Below, piece after piece: positions 1-4,736 of a stretch of 8,820 bases of DNA; position 1 is the first letter of the stretch, and each line of letters starts with the position of its first letter. The translations under genes and the position numbers were made by a program. The notes beneath the pieces are model-generated. The model was not told where the DNA came from. It did no database searches and was given only the letters and a program-made list of their open reading frames with translations. Source of the DNA: an uncultured Bacillota bacterium (GTDB lineage: Bacteria > Bacillota > Clostridia > Peptostreptococcales > Anaerovoracaceae); assembly GCA_959606705.1 (NCBI GenBank), contig CAUHLX010000105.1, forward strand, positions 1 to 8,820. The letters are read 5' to 3'.

Positions 1-1
1 C

Positions 2-436
2 TACACGGGTGTGGACCGGGTGGACATGGTGGTCACGCTCCACGCCTGCGACACCGCCACGGATTTTGCCTTGATCAAAGCGGTGGGCTGGGACGCATCC
101 GTCATCCTGTCGGTCCCCTGCTGTCAGCACGAGCTGTTTTCTCAGATGAAGGACCCGCTCCACCAGCCCATATTGAAGCACGGAATTTTAAAGGAACGGA
201 TCAGCGCCATTCTCACCGACGGTCTAAGAGCGCTGAAGCTCGAAGAGCACGGTTACGACGTGAGTCTCATCGAATTCACCAGTTTGGAACACACCGCTAA
301 GAACATCATGATCCGCGCGGTCCGTTCCCCCGGCGTTCCCGGTCCTGCCAAACAGAAACGGATGAAGAAGGCCGGAGAAGATTACCGGGCGCTCAAGGAT
401 TACTGGCACCTGCTGCCCACCATCGATCAGCTGTAA
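2..436 (+). CDS. SAM-dependent methyltransferase, C-terminal part (5' end off the window)
   Basis: The frame is open from the first bases of the window, so this is the C-terminal 144 residues of a longer protein; the GTG at 11 need not be the real start. The visible part resembles the Methyltransf_32-type class I SAM-dependent methyltransferases. A strand ending in LHACDTATD is followed by a hydrophobic strand and the cysteine-rich motif VPCCQHE (about residues 39-45 of the fragment), then HGILKERISAILTDGLRAL and a C-terminal EF...EHTAKNIMIRAV segment. The HACDTATD stretch would lie in the late Rossmann fold, while the glycine-rich SAM-binding loop is outside the window. In this family the substrate is usually unknown, and an RNA or protein target is possible. 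The gene ends at TAA and converges on lemA with a 29-base gap, in which I see no clear terminator. The family call is fairly firm; the substrate is unknown. Confidence 0.8.
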   Translation, partial: YTGVDRVDMVVTLHACDTATDFALIKAVGWDASVILSVPCCQHELFSQMKDPLHQPILKHGILKERISAILTDGLRALKLEEHGYDVSLIEFTSLEHTAKNIMIRAVRSPGVPGPAKQKRMKKAGEDYRALKDYWHLLPTIDQL

Positions 437-465
437 CGGCAAGCGGAACCGGCGCGGGCCGCAGT

Positions 466-1023
466 CTAAAAGCGAACCGCCACGTTATCCCGTTCCCCCT
501 CCGCGTTTACCTCAAACAGAGGCTTTCTGGCGAAGTGGAACAGTCCCGCCAAAATGGCGGAGGGGAAGGTTTCCGTCTTGGTATTGAATTCCCGAACCAA
601 GGCGTTGTAATACTTCCGAGCGTTGGCAATGTCCTCCTCCACCTTACGAAGCTGCCCCTGCAGCTCCATGAAATTGGCGTTGGCTTTCAAATCCGGATAG
701 CTTTCGGACAGCGCGAACAGGCCCTTCAGAGAATTGGCCAGCTCGGTCTCGCCTTCCAGCCTCCCTTCCATCGTTCCGGCGGACACCGCCGCGTTCCTGG
801 CCCGTATCACCTGTTCCAGCGTATCCTGTTCGTGAGCCGCGTAGCCCTTCACCGTCTCCACCAGATTGGGAATGAGATCATACCGTTTCTTCAAATACAC
901 GTCCATGGTGGCGAAGCCCTCCTCCACCCGATTGCGCATTTTTACAAATCCGTTATAGCCGGTGATGATCCAAACCACCAAAAGTACGGCGATGACGATC
1001 ACCGCGATCAATAAATATTTCAT
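466..1023 (-). CDS. lemA: LemA family membrane-anchored protein
   Basis: This 185-residue protein has the normal length and order of the LemA family. One N-terminal membrane helix (about residues 3-20, LLIAVIVIAVLLVVWII) is followed by YNGFVKMRNRVEEGF, the conserved block YDLIPNLVETVKGYAAHE (48-65), and a long helical region containing RARNAA, LFALSESYPDLKANANF and ARKYYNALVREFN. The fold is a small helical bundle held at the membrane. The family's molecular role is poorly defined. In many bacteria LemA sits beside a TPM-domain or M48 protease gene, but neither is present here; the upstream gene is ung, 67 bases away. The ATG at 1023 is preceded by GAGGAAAAGGAA, a usable ribosome site. The gene ends at TAG, a fact relevant to the TAG inside uvrA. 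The family assignment is firm and the function is not. Confidence 0.93.
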   Translation of the reverse strand: MKYLLIAVIVIAVLLVVWIITGYNGFVKMRNRVEEGFATMDVYLKKRYDLIPNLVETVKGYAAHEQDTLEQVIRARNAAVSAGTMEGRLEGETELANSLKGLFALSESYPDLKANANFMELQGQLRKVEEDIANARKYYNALVREFNTKTETFPSAILAGLFHFARKPLFEVNAEGERDNVAVRF

Positions 1024-1090
1024 TTCCTTTTCCTCTCTCCCTGCAATAAATTTTCCTACGAATTTTCCGAATTTCTCAAAGTCTCCGGAA

Positions 1091-1774
1091 TCATTCCGAA
1101 ATGCTCCAGTCGATTTCCCGCCCGTACTGTTTTAAAAACGCGTTGGTTTTGGAAAAATGACGGCAGCCGAAAAACCCGTTGTCCGCGGAATAAGGACTGG
1201 GATGTGCCGCGGTCAGAATCAGATGGCGGGGATTGGTAATCCGTTCCGCTTTGGCCTTGGCGTTGGCTCCCCACAGCAGAAAGACCATAGGCTCCATCCT
1301 CTCATTCAGCAGGTCGATCACCCGGTCCGTAAAAAGCTCCCAGCCCTTACCCTTGTGGGAATTGGGCTTTCCTCCCCGAACGGTCAGAACGGTGTTCAGC
1401 AGCAGAACGCCCTGTGCGGTCCAGTCCAGCAAACAGCCGTGGCTCGGCGGAGCCACGTCCAAATCGTCCTTCAATTCCTTGAACACGTTGACCAGTGACG
1501 GCGGCTGCCGAACCCCCTTCCGCACGGAAAAGCACAGCCCGTGAGCCTGACCTGCACCGTGATAAGGGTCCTGTCCCAGAATCACACAGTTCACATCCGC
1601 GTAAGCCGTATTCTTCAACGCGTTGAAAATATCGCCCATCGGCGGATAAACCGGACCGCTTCCGTACTCCGCCAGCAAAAATTGACGAAGCCGCAGATAG
1701 TATTCCTTTTCAAATTCACCGGCCAGCAGGCCGTCCCAATCGTTGCCGATCTTCACCATTCTCATCGCCCCCAT
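1091..1774 (-). CDS. ung: Uracil-DNA glycosylase (family 1, UNG)
   Basis: The protein cuts uracil from DNA and so starts base excision repair of deaminated cytosine or misincorporated dUMP. All family-1 motifs are visible. Counting from the ATG at 1774, the water-activating loop GQDPYHG lies at 67-73 with catalytic Asp69. Uracil-binding LLLNTVLTVR is at 124-133, and the minor-groove loop HPSPYSA is at 191-197 with catalytic His191. PPSLVN is also present. The length of about 220-229 residues is normal. The start is ambiguous: TTG at 1780 and ATGs at 1774, 1765 and 1759 are all in frame. A GGAG ten bases before 1774 favours that ATG. Starting at 1759 would place the catalytic pair at Asp64 and His186, close to E. 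coli Ung numbering, and fits the usual N-terminus better. The stop is TGA. Function is near certain; only the start is open. Confidence 0.95.
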   Translation of the reverse strand: MGAMRMVKIGNDWDGLLAGEFEKEYYLRLRQFLLAEYGSGPVYPPMGDIFNALKNTAYADVNCVILGQDPYHGAGQAHGLCFSVRKGVRQPPSLVNVFKELKDDLDVAPPSHGCLLDWTAQGVLLLNTVLTVRGGKPNSHKGKGWELFTDRVIDLLNERMEPMVFLLWGANAKAKAERITNPRHLILTAAHPSPYSADNGFFGCRHFSKTNAFLKQYGREIDWSISE

Positions 1775-1821
1775 TTCCAAGAAACTCCGGTAAACTCACT
1801 CTCATGAAGCCCGGTCGAACC

Positions 1822-1839
1822 GACGGAGCGGACCCCGTC
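1822..1839 (-). other. GC-rich hairpin immediately after the DUF4234 stop codon
   Basis: On the - strand the sequence GACGGGGTCCGCTCCGTC can fold into a seven-pair stem (one G-T wobble) with a four-base TCCG loop. It begins on the last base of the DUF4234 TAG stop. A second small hairpin, CGGT-TCG-ACCG, follows directly (1812-1822). No run of T residues follows, so this is not a standard intrinsic terminator. It could be a 3'-end stabilising stem or a weak terminator between the membrane unit and ung. Confidence 0.3.
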
Positions 1840-2237
1840 TAGTAAGATAACCGTCCGCTATTGTAAACCGCCGCCACTCGGTTCATATTGTTGATGAACA
1901 GATACTGCGCCACCAGCGATCCGATGCCGCAGAGGAGCGAACCGATCACGATCCACAGCAGAATCGTGGTTCCCGACTCTTCGATTCCCACATTGTAGCG
2001 CAGATTTCCCGTGGTCTGCATCCGGTTTCCCTGTTTGTAAAACCAGTAAATGCCGTAAATCCCGCAGGTGATGAACGACAGCAAAATCACTAAAATATAG
2101 TTGGGACTCTCTCGGCCGTCCCCTCGAAACACCTGATTCAAATCCTCCGTGTACACGTACCAAAAATAGAGGCTGTAAATTCCACAAGTAATAAAGGATA
2201 AAAGTAAATAAATGATAAAATTGCGTTCCCGAATCAT
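1839..2237 (-). CDS. DUF4234 family small membrane protein
   Basis: This 132-residue hydrophobic protein matches the DUF4234 pattern. Three membrane segments are likely: about 7-28, 47-67 and 92-115. The first two carry the same motif, LLSFITCGIY at residues 12-21 and again at 52-61, each followed by a YxxY/YW aromatic cluster. The polar stretch between them (TEDLNQVFRGDGRESPN) is probably a loop. A third hydrophobic stretch holds LLCGIGSLVAQY, and the C-terminus has NNMNRVAAVYN. The cellular role of the family is unknown. The ATG at 2237 has a perfect AGGAGG six bases upstream (2244-2249). The gene lies 19 bases after the DUF2752 gene, so the two are almost certainly co-transcribed. The stop is TAG. 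The family call rests on the doubled motif and the membrane layout. Confidence 0.82.
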   Translation of the reverse strand: MIRERNFIIYLLLSFITCGIYSLYFWYVYTEDLNQVFRGDGRESPNYILVILLSFITCGIYGIYWFYKQGNRMQTTGNLRYNVGIEESGTTILLWIVIGSLLCGIGSLVAQYLFINNMNRVAAVYNSGRLSY

Positions 2238-2243
2238 AGCGTT

Positions 2244-2249
2244 CCTCCT
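2244..2249 (-). promoter_or_regulatory. Ribosome binding site of the DUF4234 gene
   Basis: A perfect AGGAGG lies six bases before the ATG at 2237, inside the 19-base gap after the DUF2752 stop. It fixes the start of the DUF4234 gene and suggests strong translation within the two-gene unit. Confidence 0.75.
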
Positions 2250-2256
2250 AGTTGAT

Positions 2257-2712
2257 TTATCGTATAAATGATTGCAGCATACTCCATAAGCGTACTATGA
2301 ATCCGGCGGACGTGTCAACAGAGAAAGCCTCGTTCCGTACAAAAATCAGCCGAAATACGTAAACACCCAGGGTGAGCGCGATCAAGCTCACCAGGAAAAC
2401 CCGTTCTCTTTTGGGAGAGCCCAGCAGAGGACTTTTCCCCAAAACCAGATACGCAAAGGCCGGCGGCAAAAGCCAGAACAGCGGATGATAATAGAACGCT
2501 CCGGCGAAGTCCAGGCGCAGTACCGCCTGACAGGCCCTGGTAATGCCGCAGCCAGGGCAGGGGACCCCCACCAGAAAACGGAAGGGGCAGCCGATCCCAG
2601 TCAAGTACAGAATGCCCAGACCCAACACCAGGCCCGCCAGCAGAACCAGACGCTCCCGCCGCCAAGTCCCGGCATTCGTTTTCGTCAACGCCTTCCTTCT
2701 CTCCCGATTCAC
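2257..2712 (-). CDS. DUF2752 family membrane protein (CPGCG motif)
   Basis: This protein of about 151 residues carries the signature of DUF2752: CPFRFLVGVPCPGCGITRA at about residues 42-60, followed by LDFAGAFYYHPLFW. Hydrophobic segments at about 22-40, 75-92 and 105-123 suggest three membrane helices. The cysteines at 42, 52 and 55 lie at the end of the first helix. The family is described as membrane proteins of unknown function, and a metal or redox role for the cysteines is only a guess. The start is uncertain. GTG at 2712 follows a G-rich stretch, and an in-frame TTG at 2688 follows GAGAGAAGG and would give 143 residues. The same frame stays open far upstream, but that part is antisense to the SGNH gene and is not coding. 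It leads the two-gene unit with DUF4234 and is divergent from the SGNH gene. Confidence 0.82.
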   Translation of the reverse strand: MNRERRKALTKTNAGTWRRERLVLLAGLVLGLGILYLTGIGCPFRFLVGVPCPGCGITRACQAVLRLDFAGAFYYHPLFWLLPPAFAYLVLGKSPLLGSPKRERVFLVSLIALTLGVYVFRLIFVRNEAFSVDTSAGFIVRLWSMLQSFIR

Positions 2713-2790
2713 GATCCCGCCCCCTTTTCTTTCTCTTCTCTCTATGTTACCATAATACCGAAAGAAACACGATAAAAAGGAGATCCACCC
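2713..2790. promoter_or_regulatory. Divergent intergenic region with AT-rich promoter-like core
   Basis: These 78 bases separate the - strand DUF2752 gene from the + strand SGNH gene, so both should start transcription here. The only AT-rich core is around 2742-2757 (TATGTTACCATAATA), which offers TG-extended -10-like hexamers on both strands (TG-T-TACCAT on +, TG-G-TAACAT on -). Neither has a convincing -35. The promoters are inferred from position more than from motif quality. Confidence 0.3.
2777..2782 (+). promoter_or_regulatory. Ribosome binding site of the SGNH hydrolase gene
   Basis: AAGGAG within AAAAAGGAGATC ends eight bases before the ATG at 2791. This supports that start and confirms that the + strand is the coding strand in a region where the - strand also has a long open frame. 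Confidence 0.75.
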
Positions 2791-3384
2791 ATGAACATCG
2801 CCTGTATCGGGGACAGCCTCGTCAATGGCTACCCCTTCTCTCGAGCGTACTCCTGGCCGGCGCTTTTGGCCTCCCGCACCGGCAATTCCTGCTTCAATTT
2901 CGGTGTCAACGGGGAGACCTCCTCTCAAATTTGCCGACGCCTGCTTCCGGCGCTTCGTTCCTGTCGGCCGGAGCTGGTATTCCTGTCCGGCGGAACCAAT
3001 GATTTTATCTTTACCGCCGCCGAGCCCGATGACGTGATGGCCCGCTTGACCCAAATGGCCGCGGACGCCAAAAACGCCGGCGTTAGACCGGCGCTCTCCA
3101 CTCCCCTTCTCACCATCCCCGAGGCCGCCTGGCGTATGTGGGCCGACGACACGGACTATGAAGAAGTAAATCGAAAGCTGAAACAGCTTCGAGAACAAAT
3201 TCTTTCCTTCTGTCATAAAGACAGGCTCCCCTGCGTGGACGCGCAGAGCGCCTACGAGACTCTGGTGAAACAAAACCGGCCTGCCGATCCCCTGGCCTCG
3301 GCGCTCTACGTGGACGGAATCCACCCCACAATGGAAGGGTATTCCGTTCTGGCCGATCTTTTTCAGCCTTTGACCGCCGGCTGA
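2791..3384 (+). CDS. SGNH/GDSL-type esterase or lipase
   Basis: This 197-residue protein has every conserved block of the SGNH hydrolase fold. Block I is CIGDSL with nucleophile Ser9. Block II is FNFGVNGETS with oxyanion-hole Gly38. Block III is LSGGTNDF with Asn70. Block V is VDGIHPT with Asp175 and His178 completing the triad. Such enzymes hydrolyse esters: acyl groups on carbohydrates, lysophospholipids or thioesters. No signal peptide is visible, so it is probably cytoplasmic, close to the TesA/arylesterase-like single-domain size. The substrate cannot be told from sequence. The ATG at 2791 has AAGGAG eight bases upstream. It is the only complete + strand gene in the window. It is divergent from the DUF2752 gene, and its last 22 bases overlap the end of the convergent zinc-ribbon gene. 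The stop is TGA. Confidence 0.92.
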   Translation: MNIACIGDSLVNGYPFSRAYSWPALLASRTGNSCFNFGVNGETSSQICRRLLPALRSCRPELVFLSGGTNDFIFTAAEPDDVMARLTQMAADAKNAGVRPALSTPLLTIPEAAWRMWADDTDYEEVNRKLKQLREQILSFCHKDRLPCVDAQSAYETLVKQNRPADPLASALYVDGIHPTMEGYSVLADLFQPLTAG

Positions 3385-3665
3385 CATTCCTTCCAGCGCT
3401 TCAATGTGGGAAACCACTGTTCCATGGTGGCCTTGGCTTCCTCCCGGGTGCCCATCGCCCCGTGCTCGTCATTCAGCTTCAGGCAAAACTCGATCATTTC
3501 TTCCATCGTACAGTCCTGTGCGAACGCTCCTTTTTCATAGCAGTAGCAGCAATACTCCCCGCTTCTGCTTCCATCGGCTTCCGTTCCCAACTGCGCCTCC
3601 TCCGTCAGGGGCATTCCACAGCTCTGACAAAACACCTGCTTTTGATCCATGCTCTTTTCCGTCAT
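3363..3665 (-). CDS. Small zinc-ribbon domain protein
   Basis: This 100-residue protein starts with a putative zinc ribbon of the Zn_ribbon_2 (DUF) type: FCQSCGMPL (Cys13, Cys16), then an acidic loop with the pattern GTEADGSRSGEYC, then CCYC (Cys39, Cys42), giving four likely zinc ligands. The second half is helical (DCTMEEMIEFCLKLNDE... and KATMEQWFPTLKRW), as is usual in the family. The molecular function is unknown. These proteins are found in Firmicutes, some near regulators, and nucleic-acid or protein binding is possible. The ATG at 3665 has AAAGGAA seven bases upstream; a second in-frame ATG five codons later is less well placed. A promoter-like sequence and an inverted repeat lie upstream (3726-3764), between this gene and the WYL regulator. 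The 3' end overlaps the SGNH gene by 22 bases in convergent orientation. The stop is TGA. Confidence 0.82.
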   Translation of the reverse strand: MTEKSMDQKQVFCQSCGMPLTEEAQLGTEADGSRSGEYCCYCYEKGAFAQDCTMEEMIEFCLKLNDEHGAMGTREEAKATMEQWFPTLKRWKECQPAVKG

Positions 3666-3725
3666 TTTCTCGTTCCTTTCTCGTCCGGCACCTTCGTGCT
3701 TCGTTCTGATGATTGATTTCCAATG

Positions 3726-3754
3726 ATTTTATTCTAGCGGATCAAATCGGACAA
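3726..3754 (-). promoter_or_regulatory. Candidate sigma-A promoter of the zinc-ribbon gene
   Basis: On the - strand TTGTCC (3749-3754) and TAAAAT (3726-3731) are separated by exactly 17 bases, each close to the TTGACA/TATAAT consensus. Transcription would start near 3719, leaving a leader of about 54 bases before the ATG at 3665. The position between the WYL stop and the next co-directional gene fits a separate promoter. Confidence 0.55.
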
Positions 3755-3764
3755 CTATATGTCA
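3749..3764. promoter_or_regulatory. Inverted repeat over the -35, candidate operator
   Basis: Read on the - strand, TGACA-TATAGT-TGTCC forms two five-base half-sites (one mismatch) with a six-base spacer. The right half overlaps the -35 of the zinc-ribbon promoter. It starts only four bases beyond the stop codon of the WYL regulator. A repressor or activator site is a reasonable inference; the regulator is the natural candidate but this is not shown. Confidence 0.4.
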
Positions 3765-3767
3765 TAT

Positions 3768-4706
3768 TTAAATTGACTCCGGATAAATTTTTTCAATGCT
3801 TCGGGCCAGTCGGCCCATCTCTTTCCTTACAAACTCAGGAGAGAGAACTTCAACTCCGTCTCCGAAGGACAAGAGATAGCCGTATACCCACTGATCCACC
3901 GGAAAGGTAACCCGTACCGTCAAACTGCCGTCCTCGTTTTTTTCCACCTGCGTTCCGATAAACTCGTCCCGCACGCGAAAGGTCAGCCGCTCCGAAAAGC
4001 GAAGAACCAGTTCCGCCTGTGGAAAGGCAGCTGCCTCTTTCCCTGTTTTTTGAGGGGCTTCCATGGTGTCCAGCTGAGGGACCGGTTCCTCCCGAAGTGT
4101 AAAATACCGCTCCGTCAGGGTCACCTCTTCCATTCGCAGGATCTTGAAGGTGCGGTATCCCCGTTTTTCCGGACAGTAACCCTGTAGGTACCAGTTCCCG
4201 GACTTGAAGCGCAGCTTGACCGGCTCCACCTCTCTTCGAGTGGTCAAGCCATAGGAACTATAATAGGTAAAAGCCACCACCCGCTGTTCGAGAATGCCGG
4301 TCTTCAGCACTTCAAAAATCGCCCGGGCTTCCTCTCCTCCGCCCCAATGGGAAAAATCCACGTCGATCCATTGGGTCCCATCCTTGTGGAACAAAGCCGA
4401 CAAGCGGGAAAGGACCTGACTTCCCTCCTGCCGTCCGGTCGCTTTCATCCCTTGCAAGGCGTACAGAATCTCGCTCTGTTCCCGCTCCGATAGGACGGAT
4501 TTGTTCAATACGAAATCCGGAAGCAGACGAATGCCGCCGCCCCTTCCCTTTGACGCGTACACCGGGATCCCGCAGGAGGACAGCAGGTCCAAGTCCCGGT
4601 AGATGGTCCGCGTGGATACTTCAAACCGTTCCGCCAGCTCCCCGGCCGTCACGGCTTCCTTCTGCATCAACAGATAAACCATCTCAAACAGCCGGTTGAT
4701 CTGCAT
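3768..4706 (-). CDS. YafY/DeoR-like HTH and WYL-domain transcriptional regulator
   Basis: This 312-residue protein has the standard architecture of the family. An N-terminal winged helix-turn-helix (about 5-60) contains AGELAERFEVSTRTIYRDLDLL, whose STRTIYRDL recognition helix is typical of YafY/HTH_11 proteins. A WYL domain follows (about 140-205) with LRFKSGNWYLQGYCPE, in which Trp172-Tyr173-Leu174 is the name-giving triad, then YRTFKILRM. A C-terminal extension (about 225-310) contains VRVTFPVDQWVYGYLLSFG. WYL domains are thought to sense ligands, often nucleic-acid-related, and several family members control DNA-damage responses. The ATG at 4706 has AAAGGAG five bases upstream. The gene lies 30 bases after uvrA and no terminator is seen, so it is probably transcribed with uvrBA. 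Its own target may be the zinc-ribbon gene just downstream. The stop is TAA. The regulator class is sure; the regulon is inference. Confidence 0.92.
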   Translation of the reverse strand: MQINRLFEMVYLLMQKEAVTAGELAERFEVSTRTIYRDLDLLSSCGIPVYASKGRGGGIRLLPDFVLNKSVLSEREQSEILYALQGMKATGRQEGSQVLSRLSALFHKDGTQWIDVDFSHWGGGEEARAIFEVLKTGILEQRVVAFTYYSSYGLTTRREVEPVKLRFKSGNWYLQGYCPEKRGYRTFKILRMEEVTLTERYFTLREEPVPQLDTMEAPQKTGKEAAAFPQAELVLRFSERLTFRVRDEFIGTQVEKNEDGSLTVRVTFPVDQWVYGYLLSFGDGVEVLSPEFVRKEMGRLARSIEKIYPESI

Positions 4707-4736
4707 GGACGCTCCTTTCCTCTGGCCGCCTTCTGT

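Noticed and set aside
437..465. Possible bidirectional terminator between the methyltransferase gene and lemA
   Set aside because: Only a four-pair CGGC/GCCG stem can be drawn, and there is no T-run on either strand.
1086..1098. Perfect palindrome CGGAAT-C-ATTCCG over the ung stop codon
   Set aside because: The arms are separated by one base, which is too short for an RNA hairpin loop, and no T-tract follows. A protein-binding site is possible but nothing else supports it.
2713..3417. Long open - strand frame continuing upstream of the DUF2752 gene, opposite the SGNH gene
   Set aside because: It is an antisense shadow. The + strand has a complete SGNH hydrolase with all catalytic blocks and a good ribosome site, while the - strand translation resembles no family and lacks domain features until the DUF2752 part.
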